From Terramyces sp. JEL0728 (Eukaryota; Chytridiomycota; Chytridiomycetes; Rhizophydiales; Terramycetaceae), in contig JADIIU010000002.1 in the NCBI GenBank assembly GCA_027603945.1, forward strand, positions 248,001 through 312,000: a stretch of 64,000 bases of DNA, written 5' to 3'. Within the stretch, counting starts at the first letter, position 1; each line of letters opens with the position of its first letter. Positions 22,620 to 34,404 of this stretch are shown here, piece by piece. Below the pieces are notes generated by a model. It had not been told where the DNA came from. It did no database searches and saw only the letters and a program-made list of their open reading frames with translations. Position numbers and translations under genes: made by a program.

Positions 22620-24186
22620 ATGGAAATGAAATACACAGATCCTGGAGTGCCAAATGAAACTATTGTATTACAAGGATTGTCGTATCAGACCAATGAAGCG
22701 AGTGTACTTGAACGGTAATTTAGATCCGGAGAGCACTTATTGAATCAGATGCAGCATTTACAGAGATGAGACTGGTAAGGGAAAAAAGCACCAACAAATC
22801 CAGAGGATTTGCATTTGTAACCTTTTATTCACTTGAACATGCAATTAAATGGGTAAAGAACAATATACCAGTAATTTTGATTGATGGTGTCGAAAGTAGG
22901 ATCGAGTATGCAAAACCACTTTCAGACGATGATTGGGAATGTGCGCTCGTAATATTTTATTGATCAAGTGTGGAGGAGTCAATTTCAGAAAGAGAGAAGT
23001 ATGCTATCGATGCAAGTCGCCAAAGGAACTGGAAAAGCAAGAGCAGATTGTTAACGATGGTGGACAGGATATCGGCAACGCACCCTCTCAATTTCTTTTG
23101 CTACGAGGGTTAGATTCTCAAACCACAGCTGAAACTATTTTTAAAGTAATTAATGAGATGGCTTCAATAAAGTCTGTGATGCTTGTCAAAGATCGCCATT
23201 CAACCGCAAAGAAATCTTGGGGATTTGCATTTGTGGATTGCGAAAGTGTTCAAGTAATTGCTTTTGATTAGGCGTCCAATCAAATCTTGAATGTAATATT
23301 TGATGCCAAGAATCCAAGACCATTGTATATTGAAGATCAGCCAATATTCATTGCGTATGGCCATAATGGATCATTTATACCTGTAAATGGCTGTGACAGA
23401 TACACCTCATTTGTTAGAATAGAGAATGGCAACAAAATTTACTTTTCTTATTGGGATCAAGTAAGCCAATGCTCACCTAGGGGGCTTCTTGTGTGCCCTA
23501 TCCGCTACCTGAAGAGTTGCAGTTTGAAGATCCACCGGTGCTGGATTTGCCCGCTAAACGCAACGAAAAAGAGTAAGCAAATAATAACCAAGACCAACGA
23601 AAAAGAAATCAGTAAAAAAGAAGACGCTGTCTTCCAAATTTTCTTTTCAGGTGCTTAAATGGGTAGAAAAACAGAAAGAGTTGGATGCTGGTGACCTAAA
23701 TGAATATACCGAGGAAGAGTTATTACTGGTATTTAAATATTCATCTAGAAATTGCCAGCCGACGAAATTGTAAATGAAGAATACACAGATATCAATAGGA
23801 TAGCTTGCCTACTATGTAGACGCAGATTTGAAGACTTTCCAAACCTTGCCAGACATTTCCAGCTATCCAGATTGCATTGCCAGAAAATGACTATTCTGCG
23901 ACTGAACCAAATCCAAGATTTGCGCGAGATTTTGCATCGGCAAGTTCAACAGGTAGAGTATCCAGAAGAAAAACTGACAGAGCGACCAACTATGGATGGG
24001 ATAAAGCAAGACAACAAAGGTAATCAACTCTTGCAAAAGATGGGATGGAAAGAGGGAGAAGGATTGGGGCCAAGTAAGGAAGGGATCCTCAAACCTATCA
24101 AGCCAACCCTAGTTCCAAAGGGAGCTGGAATCGGGTCTGTGAAAATTAGCAAGGGAAAGATTTCCAAAAAGAATCTGCTAACTTGA
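22620..24186 (+). CDS. RBM5/RBM10-like splicing regulator
   Basis: 482 aa with six introns (20, 20, 18, 20, 20, 20 nt); the 18-nt one (GTAATTGCTTTTGATTAG) is among the shortest here. Domain order: RRM1 (VLQGLSYQTNEAS, RGFAFVTF), RanBP2 zinc finger (DWECALCGGVNFRKREVCY), RRM2 (FLLLRGLDSQTTAETIF, WGFAFVDC), a C2H2-like finger (CLLCRRRFEDFPNLARHFQL) and a G-patch (GNQLLQKMGWKEGEGLGPSK). This is the RBM5/6/10 architecture, proteins of the early spliceosome that regulate 3' splice-site use. The OCRE repeat is reduced or absent. Confidence 0.88.
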
Positions 24187-24484
24187 CCTGTAATATAATT
24201 TAAGAGATTTTGTCGTGATATGTGCTCCAAGGAATTCAGACTTGCTCTCTCGAAAGTAGTAAGCAGGTCTATTTTGTCCTAAGCAGCGTTCAATGAAATC
24301 ATCTCACATTGTAAAAGTCACTGAGGCTGCAATTGGGCAAGATAAGTCTGACAGCCGCATTGCTGTTACCAACTATTGTTTGAACGGAGATATTTTCACT
24401 CAGTGATTTGCATTGCATGTGGGTGATTTTGGCATGTGATGTGGGTGATAAAAACCTGGGTTTGAAAAATTAGGTTTCAAAAAA
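24187..24484. promoter_or_regulatory. upstream region of Fox2 with a repeated 11-mer
   Basis: Intergenic region of 298 bp with no gene. An exact direct repeat ATGTGGGTGAT occurs at 24417-24427 and 24439-24449, 36-68 bp before the Fox2 ATG and 22 bp apart (two helical turns). The position suggests a paired activator site, but no factor can be named. Confidence 0.35.
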
Positions 24485-27400
24485 ATGGCATCACCATTAC
24501 GTTTCGATGGAAAAGTTGTTATAGTTACAGGAGCTGGTGGTGGTCTTGGAAAGGCATACTCCCTCTTCTTTGCATCCAGAGGTGCTGCTGTAGTCGTCAA
24601 TGATCTTGGTACTATTACTGATGCGTCGGGCAACAAACAACGGGTACAAAATAACTGATTATAGGCCGCCGATATTGTTGTTAGCGAAATTACGTCTAAT
24701 GGTGGTAAAGCTGTTGCCAATTACGATTCTGTTGAATTTGGAGACAAGATCGTAGAAACTGCAATCAAGGCATTTGGCAAAATTGACATTGTATTAAATA
24801 ATGCTGGTATCCTCCGCGATAAATCATTCACCAGAATGACCGATGGCGATTGGGATATTATCCAAGCTGTCCATGTGAAAGGATCATACAAGGTTGCTAA
24901 AGCAGCTTGGGATTACATGACCAAACAAGGATTTGGAAGGTATTACTGTTTTAATGTAGAATTATCAATACTGCGTCTGCTGCTGGTATCTACGGAAACT
25001 TTGGTCAAGCCAACTATTCGGCCGCCAAACTTGGTTTGTTTGGGTTTTCAAACACATTAGCAAGAGAAGGTGCAAGGAAGAATGTTTACACCAACACCAT
25101 CGCACCGTTGGCAGCTTCAAAGATGACTGAAACTATCATGCGTAATAATTAATTAATGTTAGCTCCTGAGATTTTGGCCTCATTGAAACCCGAATTTGTT
25201 GTACCATTAGTTGCCTACCTTTGCCACGACTCTTGCAAAGAAAATGGATCCATTTTCGAAGTTGGTGCAGGCTTTGTTTCTAAATTACGCTGGGAACGAT
25301 CGAGAGGTGTGGTGTTCAAGGCTGATTCCTCGTTCACCCCAAGTGCAGTTGCAAAAAGAATTGGAGAAATTAAAGACTTCAAAGACCCTGTATATCCAAC
25401 TTCTATTATGGACACTGACTGGGTCGGACTACTTGAACAAGCCAAGCAATTAAAAACCAATGCACAAGCCGGAGATCTTAGCTTCAAAGACCGTGTAGTT
25501 GTAGTTACTGGTGCAGGTGCAGGTATTGGACGGGCATATGCATTACTTTTTGCCAAAGTAAGAGGGTTTTTAATCTAGTACGGCGCATCAGTTGTTATTA
25601 ACGACTTTGGAAAAGCAGCAGCAGACAAGGTGGTTGCAGAAATTACTTCTTCTGGCGGAAAGGCTGTCGCCAATTACAATTCAGTTGAAGATGGCGATAA
25701 AGTAATCGAAACCGCCATTAAAGCATTTGGAAAGATTGACGTTTTGGTAAACAATGCTGGTATCCTCAGAGACAAATCGTTCACTAGATTGACTGATGCT
25801 GACTGGGACATTGTTATGGCAGTGCACTTGCGTGGATCCTACAAGACTGCTAAAGCAGCATGGCCATACATGGTCAAGCAGAAATACGGAAGAATCATCA
25901 ACACTGCGTCAGCTGTAGGTTTATACGGTAACTTTGGACAAGCAAACTACTCCGCTGCAAAGGCAGCTTTGGTTGCATTCAGCAACACCCTTGCTCTTGA
26001 AGGAAAGAGAAGCAACATTTTGGTAAACACGATTGCTCCAAATGCTGGCACTGCTATGACTGCAACTGTTATGCCTCCAGAAATGGTTGAAGCTTTGAAA
26101 CCAGACTATGTAGCACCACTCATTGGTTTCTTATGTAACGAAAGTTCGCAAGAAACCGGGTCAGTGTTTGAGTGTGGTTCTGGATGGGTCTCTAAAGTCA
26201 GATGGCAAAGAACCGGAGGAGTTGGGTTCCCAGTAAATAAGCCATTGCTTCCAGAACACATTGCGGCTCGCTGGGCCGATATCACCAACTTTGATGATGG
26301 CAGAGCAACCTATCCAACCTCTACCCAAGAATCCTTTGCGGCTGTTCAAGCCAACTTTGAAAACGTCGAAGGAGCTGCTGGGTCTGCCTCCAAAGAGGGC
26401 GGTGTCGACGTTGAAGGTGCAAAGAAAGCAAAGTTCCCAACTACTACTTTCGAATACACTGAACGTGATGTCATCTTGTATGCTCTGGGGTTGGGAGCCA
26501 AACGTACTGATTTGCCATTCGTCTACGAAAACAGCGAAAAGTTTGTCGCCCTTCCAACGTTTGCAGTTGTTCCTGCATTTGACTATCAGATGAAGAACGT
26601 ATCCTTTGGCGATTTCTTGCCGGAATTCAACCCAATGATGTTGGTACACGGCGAACAATACACCTCAATCAAGAAGGCATTGCCAACTGCTGGCAAATTT
26701 ACTCAAACCGGAAGAATTATTGATATTCTTGATAAGGGTAAAGGCGCCGCCGTCGTTTTAGGTGTCTCCACTAAGGATGCATCTGGCGACGTTGTTGCTG
26801 AAAATGAATTCACTTTCTTCATTCGTGGATCCGGAGGATTCGGTGGAAAGAAGGATTCCGATAGAGGTGCTGCAACTGCTGCTAATGAACCTCCAAACAG
26901 AGCGCCAGACCATGTTGTCAGAGAAAAAACTTCCGAAGACTTGGCCGCTCTATACCGTCTATCTGGCGATTGGAATCCATTGCACATTGATCCATCAATG
27001 TCTGCAATGGGTGGATTTAAGGTGCCAATCTTGCATGGGCTTTGCTCATATGGTATTGCTGGTAAACACATTTACTCCAAATATGGAGATATCGCTTCTA
27101 TCAAAACCAGATTTGCCAGCCCAGTTTATCCTGGAGAAACTCTCGAAACCTCGATGTGGAAAGAAGGAGACAAGGTCATCTTTGTTGTCAAGGTTGTCGA
27201 AAGAGATGTCGTTGCAATTTCTAGCGCTGCAGTTGAATTGAGAACAGCTGGAAAGAAAGCCTCTGCTCCATCTTCTTCTGGCTCGTCGATTTCTGTCCCA
27301 GGATTTGGTGCGTCTGCCGTGTTTGAAGCTATTGCAAAAGGTTTAGAAGCACTACCTGCTGATCAAAAAGCCAAGCTTGTCAAGAATACCAAAGCAGTCT

Positions 27401-27663
27401 TTGCATTTGATGTAACAAATGCAGAAAAGACTCAAAGTTGGATTGTTGATCTTAAAAACGGAAGTGGCAGTGTTGCTGCAGGATCTACCAAGGCCGATAT
27501 GTCCATTTCTGTTCAAGACAAGGACTTTTTGGACCTTGCAAGCGGAAAACTTCAACCACAAAAGGCTTTCATGTCTGGTAAAATTAAGATTAAAGGAAAT
27601 ATGGGTCTTGCTGCAAAGTTGGAAGGGGTATTGAAGTTGGCTGCAACCAAATCAAAATTATAA
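24485..27663 (+). CDS. FOX2: peroxisomal multifunctional beta-oxidation enzyme (Fox2/MFE-2)
   Basis: 1031 aa with four introns of 20-21 nt. Two SDR dehydrogenase domains (~5-300 and ~308-600) each have a GAGxGxG cofactor motif and a YSAAK active site. A 2-enoyl-CoA hydratase 2 (MaoC hot-dog) domain (~627-900) carries [18 protein letters not shown], then a SCP2 lipid-binding domain (~917-1027). The C-terminus is SKL, a perfect peroxisomal PTS1. Doubled SDRs are the fungal form; a fused SCP2 is the animal form, so this enzyme combines both. It converts enoyl-CoA to 3-ketoacyl-CoA. Confidence 0.95.
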
Positions 27664-27751
27664 ATAAATCTTTGGTCACTATTCTGTTCCTTTTGTTGGC
27701 ATTGATCATTTTTGGTCATCGGATGATTGTGGATTTTTCGCTTTTCACATC

Positions 27752-28651
27752 ATGTCAAGATTCCCTCCAACAATATCTGCAGAGGCAGACCAGTTCGTAA
27801 AGCGACTGTTTTTGTGCAGACACGGAGAAACAAAGGCAAATGCCACAGGAGTACTACAAGGCTCTGGGATAGACATTGAATTAAACGATAAAGGGATCAA
27901 GCAAGCGGAATTACTGCGTGATCAATTAGCAAATGAAACAGTCAATGTAATTATATGTAGCAAATTGAAAGTAATTTGGATATTAAAGTAGCGTGCCATC
28001 CAAACTGCAAAAATAGTAAGCGAAAGACACCCAAATGCAGAATTTATTGAAATAGAAGAGTTTGCAGAAATCAGCTGGGGTGAATGGGAAGGGAGTCAAT
28101 CGCCAATGCTTCCAAAGTTGCTCACTAGTTGGCAAGAGGGAGATTTTTATGGTTTTGAATTGTCTAACATCAGCAAAAAGCCCCAATGGCGAGAGCCCCA
28201 CGGAAGTAGAGCTGCGGGCTGTTCCAGCTCTGTATGATATTATTCTAAATCGGCCTGGAAAGACATTTGCATTTGTTGGTAAGGGATAATTAACATTGTT
28301 CATGGAAGGCTGCTGCGTATCATGCTCTCCTCAATACTATTTCACTCTTTGGAAAACATGAATCATTTCACCCATCATAATACCTGCATTAATGTTATTG
28401 ATACTATTATTGAAACGAATTCCGAAAAGTTTTCAAAAACCAATTTTTGCGAAGATAGATTTCGCGTTTTGAAGGACGTCAATGTAAATCTGGATGATAA
28501 TGTCAATGTTGCTGAATCGCACTCTCTAAAACCAAAGAAATTTGCGGTACCATCAATTGTTCTCAAGAAAATAGAGCATCCCGAGAATATTAAATTTGTT
28601 CCCATCTTACTAGATGATAGACGGCATTTACCACCCGAATATTTAAATTAA
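27752..28651 (+). CDS. histidine phosphatase (phosphoglycerate mutase-like), copy 1
   Basis: 278 aa, first of three tandem paralogues. Branch-1 histidine phosphatase signature FLCRHGETKANATGVLQGSG gives the phospho-acceptor His; the second catalytic His is in FVVHG. Introns are 21, 22 and 20 nt. The third (28279-28298, GTAAGGGATAATTAACATTG) ends in TTG, whereas copies 2 and 3 have an AAG-ended intron at the same codon. Sequence alone does not separate mutase from sugar-bisphosphatase activity. This copy has an extra ~25-residue N-terminus and is the most diverged. Confidence 0.8.
28279..28298 (+). other. GT-TG minimal intron in histidine phosphatase copy 1 (20 nt)
   Basis: GTAAGGGATAATTAACATTG sits at exactly the codon where copies 2 and 3 have GTAAGGAGCATTAACGCAAG and GTAAGGAGCATTAACACAAG. 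Removal yields FVVHG with the catalytic His in all three. The downstream AG at 28306-28307 would be out of frame. Confidence 0.78.
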
Positions 28652-28689
28652 TAAATTACATTCCGACATTTTTCCTTTTACTTTCAACT

Positions 28690-29477
28690 ATGAAAACGAT
28701 TTATTTTTGCAGACATGGAGAGACACATGCAAATGCTTCCAATGTATTGCAAGGCTCTGGAGTGGATATGGAATTGAATAATAATGGAAGAGAGCAAGCC
28801 AAATCGTTAAGAGATGAGTTGAAAAATATACCAGTGGAATTGATAATCAGCAGTAAATTAAAAGTACCTAATATTTTATCTGAAGAGGGCCGAGCAAACT
28901 GCAAAAGTGATAAAGCAATGTCATTCAAAGGCAGAGGTTGTAAGAGTTGCAGAATTGGCCGAGACTAGTTTTGGGGATTGGGAAGGAACAAAATCACCAC
29001 ATTTGAATGAATTGTTAAGGAAATGGGGAAACGGAATGCATAATGGTACCTGGTACTAATTCAAGAGAAGCCTCCAAACGGTGAAAGCCTGATAGAAGTG
29101 CAATCCAGAGTGATGCCTGTGATTTACAGCTATATCCTCAATAGAAAAGAATCCGTCCTGGTATTTGTGGGTAAGGAGCATTAACGCAAGTGCATGGAGC
29201 AATGATGCGAGTAATCCTATCATCTTTACTGTTTCGTTCGCTGGATTACACACATTTATTTTCAAACCACAATGCCTGCATTAATATTCTCCAAGCACAC
29301 ATATCAAATGAAGAGGTAGCTACTCCTTTAAATGATGAAAATAATGTCCTTCAGTGTTTTGCAGAATATTCCGTATTGACTCCCCCGAATGTAGTTGGCC
29401 ATCATCCTCAGAATCTAGTTTTTGTTCCAGTTAAATTTGATTACACTGCCCATTTGGAGTATACTATGAAATGGTAA
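28690..29477 (+). CDS. histidine phosphatase, copy 2
   Basis: 241 aa with introns of 22, 20 and 20 nt. It begins YFCRHGETHANASNVLQGSG and has ETSFGDWEG and FVVHGAMMRVI around the second catalytic His. Bases 29003-29342 are almost identical to 30011-30350 in copy 3, introns included (four differences in 340), while flanking coding sequence is clearly diverged. That pattern points to gene conversion. Function as for copy 1: small phosphoester hydrolase or mutase. Confidence 0.8.
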
Positions 29478-29697
29478 AATACATTATTCTTTTTTTGCTT
29501 TACGAGTTTGCGATTCATTGGATTTGTGTGGACTAGACACAGCGTTCCTTTGTGTCAACTACCTGTTTAAGATTGGTCTATGTGCAGCACTATTGTCGCC
29601 GAATACTCTGTTATTGAGCAATAAATATATTTTGCCTTTTTTCTTGGAAAATTGGTTCATTCGGGATTTCGGATATCAGAGTTAGTCGATTCAAAGG

Positions 29698-30479
29698 ATG
29701 AAAACGATTTATTTTTGTAGACATGGGGAAACAAGCGCGAATGAATGTAAAATATTGCAAGGATCTGGAGTGGATATGGAATTGAATGACAACGGAAGGG
29801 AACAAGCGCGATCGTTAAGAGATGAGTTGAAAAATGTACCTGTGGAATTGATTATCTGCAGCAAACTAACAGTATCTTTTATTTTACTAAAAGAGAGCCA
29901 AGCAAACAGCAGATGTTATCAAACAGTGCCACCCTACAGCAAAGTTTATTGCCGCCGATGAATTGGTACAGGTGAGCTTCGGGGATTGGGAAGGCACAAG
30001 TGCAACAAATTTGAATGAATTGTTAAGGAAATGGGGAAACGGAATGCATAATGGTACCTGGTACTAATTCAAGAGAAGCCTCCAAACGGTGAAAGCCTGA
30101 TAGAGGTGCAATCCAGAGTGATGCCTGTGATTTACAGCTATATCCTCAATAGAAAAGAATCCGTCCTGGTATTTGTAGGTAAGGAGCATTAACACAAGTG
30201 CATGGAGCAATGATGCGAGTAATCCTATCATCTTTACTGTTTCGTTCGCTGGATTACACACATTTATTTTCAAACCACAATGCCTGCATTAATATTCTCC
30301 AAGCACACATATCAAATGAAGAGGTAGCTACTCCTTTAAACGATGAAAATCGCGTATTCGAGACATTTACAAAGGATTGCTCTCTAAAAAAACCAAAAGT
30401 TATCGGAGATCATCCACAAAACTTGATAATAGTTCCTGTAAAGCTCGACTACACCCTTCATTTGAAAACCTGCATGTAA
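29698..30479 (+). CDS. histidine phosphatase, copy 3
   Basis: 239 aa with introns of 22, 20 and 20 nt. It begins YFCRHGETSANECKILQGSG. The central and C-terminal half matches copy 2 nearly base for base, but the N-terminal half and the last ~40 codons are diverged. All catalytic motifs (RHGE, VHG) are intact, so all three copies look functional. It is preceded by a 220-bp spacer with no gene. Confidence 0.8.
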
Positions 30480-30503
30480 TGGTAAAAATACATTTTATTA
30501 TTG

Positions 30504-33500
30504 TTAGACTTTCGCTGATTTTAGGAATTTGGTGAGACTGTTTGTCCTCAACAAGTTTGCAATATGCTCGAAAGTGGGCTTCCAAATTTCTGGATGATAG
30601 TTACCAGAAGAAAGCTCGTTGATAATCTGTTTTCGTTGCCTTTCAATTATGTTGATTTCTTTAACAGACTCTGATTTAATGTATGTGTCAACAATTGATT
30701 GGCACATTGATTTGAGCTGTACCATCAACTCCTTGTACTTTTCTCCAGTCATGCTGCTTGGCTGAACTGGTAAAACAAAGCTAGGTTGATCGTTTTGCTT
30801 TAAAGTTCCGGTATGGGCTAATGGAGAAGTGCTCTGAAGGTTCAAGGGATTCGGATAGTAAGGGGAAGAAAGTTTGTGGTAGTTGATGATAGCCAGCAAA
30901 AACTCCAAATTTTCTTCTGTGTGCTATTGTTAATAATCTCAGTACCTCGTTTTTAAGGAATTTCATAAAATCTACAGTTAGTTTGGAATGACCTTGAACG
31001 CTGTATGGGGGCGGCAACTCGTTCAAAACTATCTGTTTGATATTTGATTTTATAACTCCGGAATTCGTTCTTGCTAGTGACTCTTCCACTTTCATTTTTG
31101 GGATATTGTCATAAGCATATTTCCAAAACTTTCCCAAATTGTTGGTCTTTATCATATTAGTGATGTGGTCTACTGCTTCATTTAATATGTGCGGATGATA
31201 TAGCCCGTGGTCAAATAATTTGAAAAAAGGCTTTCTGATATTAGTCGGCAAGTTAATCTCTCGAATGGAATCAGGCTTCATGAATGTCTCTACGATATCT
31301 GTAAGCATCTCTCGTAAATTTTGTTTTCTGGTTTCAAATTCGCTTTGTGTCAAATATGGCGGCATTACTGCCTTTGGAACCACAATTTCCAACGAATGTG
31401 CAGGATTTTGCGAATTGTGTAAAAACTAAGTTAGCTGTAATAAACCTCAGTCAGACTTTGTGAATTGAAATCTGCCCCGCGTACAACAGGAGAATCTTCA
31501 ACATGGCTCGACTCTTTTTTATGATGGTGCTCTTTTGGGATAACTTTTTTTGCAGGTTTAATAATTGGATGTGGATATAGTGGGGTTGCTTCGTGTTGAT
31601 ATTTTAATGCTGATTTTAGAAACTCCAAGTTTTCTTCGCACAACTACGTTAAATGGCTAATACTTCTCTCTTTAGGAAAACGAGGAAATCTACATTAATT
31701 AAAAGTACCATTGTAAGAATGTGGTGAAAGCAGCTCGTTGTTAATCAACTGCTTTAAAGAATATTTTGGGATTGCGTCTTTGTTACGAGTAGTATACCTT
31801 CTCTATTAATAAGTTCTTCTATTTTCTGTTCATAGACCCACCACGCTTTTGTATTCAGATCATGTGCGAAACAGTCATAGCATTTGGTGAATATATCCGG
31901 GTGGTACTGTCTTCTTTCAAACTTGAGTAATAAAGGCTTGGATAGCTCTGAAGGGATAATTAGTTTTGCATCCTGGCTCCGCAAATACTGATGGACAATT
32001 TCTGAAAACATAAATTCAATCTTTTTGACCAGCGCTTCGTAATCTTGTGGTTTCATATTTGCCGGCTTTTTAGGCTGCGCAGTATATAGTGCTTCGTTGG
32101 AATTTGTTGCCACAGAATCCCTTCCATCTGTAGAGTTGAGCGGGGTTGTAGATGGACCAGTTATTGTTGCCGAACTGGATTCCCTTCTTCGCCCATGTGG
32201 ATTTGCCATGCCAAACACTTGAATCGCTACCTTTTGATATTGAATGATTGCCCTTAGCAATTCTAGCTGAGGTTGGCACCCCATCTCATGACAAAACTCT
32301 GAAAACCCTTTAATTAGAATAGAATTAACCAATGTAGCTGTACGGTGGCTGCAATTCGTCAAGTAATAACTTGTCCAACTTTTTCCTACTTGGGTTCTCC
32401 AACCTGCTGGAAAGCCCTTTTGTTAAATAGCCCCAACCTTTCGAAAGGCCGTCCTTGTATGTTGTCTTTAAAAATTTAGTTAGATTATTCTGCTGCATCA
32501 TATCAAAAATATGCTTTTTCGATTCACGATATATATCTGGATGTAGCACATTTTTTGAAATTTTGCTCAATAGCGGTTTTTTGATTTTCGTTGGAATATT
32601 GATCTCTGATGGCGCGCTTTCCGAAATATATTGATCGTGTATAGCTTGGTTTGCATCCTTCACCTTTTGCACATGTTTTTGATAATCATCTTCTGATAAA
32701 TTGTTTGGTTTTTCGGGAAAGAATAGCTTGTCTAGCGGATAATCAGTTTCTTCGAATGTTGTGGGTAATTTCGAATCTCTCTTCGATACAGTTGCACCCC
32801 GAACAATGGTACTCATTCTTACCATTGGTATTGGTGTCGGAAAGAGACCTTTGGCTAATTTTTCATAATCTGAAACTGCCACCAAGAATTTTAAATTTTC
32901 TTCAGAGAGCTACATTGAGCAAAGGTTACCTGCTTTTGAAGGAACAGCAAAAAGTCTGAATGTTACTTAGAATTACCGTTTCTGGAATATGGAGGTGGAA
33001 TTTCATCGTTAATTAATTGATTCAAGGAATACTTGGGTACTGCGGCTGTTTTTCAGCAAGATGTTACCTTCGATAATGTTGTTTGCATTTAATATATCTG
33101 TTCCGGCCTTTAGAAATTTATTTAATGAATTGGTTTTCAGCATGTGTGCAATATGTTCATAAGCTGGGTTCAGTATATCCGGATGATATTTTGCTTGGGC
33201 GATGTGAGCCAACAGCGGTCTCCTAATGGTGGTTGGTAAATTAATTTCACGGTGCGAATTATCCTTCACATACTTGTTGATTAATTCTAAAATTGATGTT
33301 TTGATTTTTGAAAGTTGTTCTTGGTACTCTTGCTCGGTCAAGTCGTCTGGCTTTTCCGGAGAAGGTAGCGAAGCTGATGCCATTTTATCGACGGAAGTGG
33401 TTGGTTCGCTATCAGTAGGCGATTCGCCGTTGATTGTCGTTCCCCTATCCAAATATATTGGTGGTGGAGCAGTAGACAAACCTCTCTCTCTGCCTTTTAC

Positions 33501-34404
33501 AACTGGTTTTGGGAAAAACTTTACGGCTGTCATTTGATACTTTACAACGTCAATCAAAAACTCAAGATTCTCTTCGCATAACTGGTTGTTAGAAACAATG
33601 TACATCTTTTTTCAAAAACTGCATGAAATCTGAAGGTTAGAGCAATATTACCATTTTGAGAGAGCGGCGAAGATGACTCATTCAACACAATCTGGTTAAT
33701 AGTCAATTTTGGAAAATCCGTGATGCCAGACACCGAAACTCTATTCTTCTGTCTTAAAAATTTCAAGAATGAGTTTTGTGCCAGGATTTTTGTGCAATAT
33801 TGAGCAGCGGTATCGAAAATTGAAGGGTTCAAATGGCCGTCTGTATATCTATTCTGGAGTACTATTCGGATTTGATCAGGCAGGAGCAAATCTCGCTCGC
33901 TGTTTATCGTAACATACAAATCTATGATGTTGGATAGCCGCACTTTCAAAGCATCCAAATTCTTATCATATAATTTAGAATCTAGATTGTTAATATTTGC
34001 AGGTTTTGTCAAATCAGTGTTAGATTTCGATTTATAGTCCGCTACACTATCCTCAGGAACATTTTCTTTCAGCGAAACAGACTTTTGGTCAGTCAATTTG
34101 CTTTCAAAAAATATTGCTGCTGCTTTTTTGTAATCTTGTACCTCTGCGATAAATTCTAACTTTTCAGGGCAGTTCTGATTATCAGCAATCCGTTTACCTC
34201 TTCCTTGAGAAAATCCATGAAATCTACATTAGATGATTCAAAACCTTTGAATGACAGTGGAGATGGCAGTTCGTTACTCAGCACTTGGTCGATGGTGTAT
34301 TTGCTGGGAGCCACTGTTGTCCGTTTGCGACTGACAGTGGTTGGTAAATTAATCTGCTGAGATGCAGGTATACATTTGGTAAAAAAAGACTCTATCGAAG
34401 TCAT
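30504..34404 (-). CDS. multi-RGS protein with six consecutive RGS-like domains
   Basis: Fourteen introns of 19-23 nt link what look like eight frames into one 1201-aa protein; exon total divides by three. Six RGS-like domains lie at about residues 38-200, 220-405, 418-598, 622-800, 812-1014 and 1040-1198. Each starts with an LPPPYS-like turn, then FMKFLK, (C)EENLEF, a 60-residue low-complexity insert, EINLPTTIRRPLL, YHPDIL and ends NSLNKFLK. Most share a phase-1 intron after the PPYS turn and a phase-0 intron before CEENLEF. Domains 1 (PEKLEF) and 4 (QPQLELL) lack the Glu-Asn pair. Likely a GTPase activator or scaffold for G-alpha. Confidence 0.82.

Noticed and set aside
26161..26658. 165-aa minus-strand frame
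   Set aside because: Antisense of the Fox2 coding sequence.
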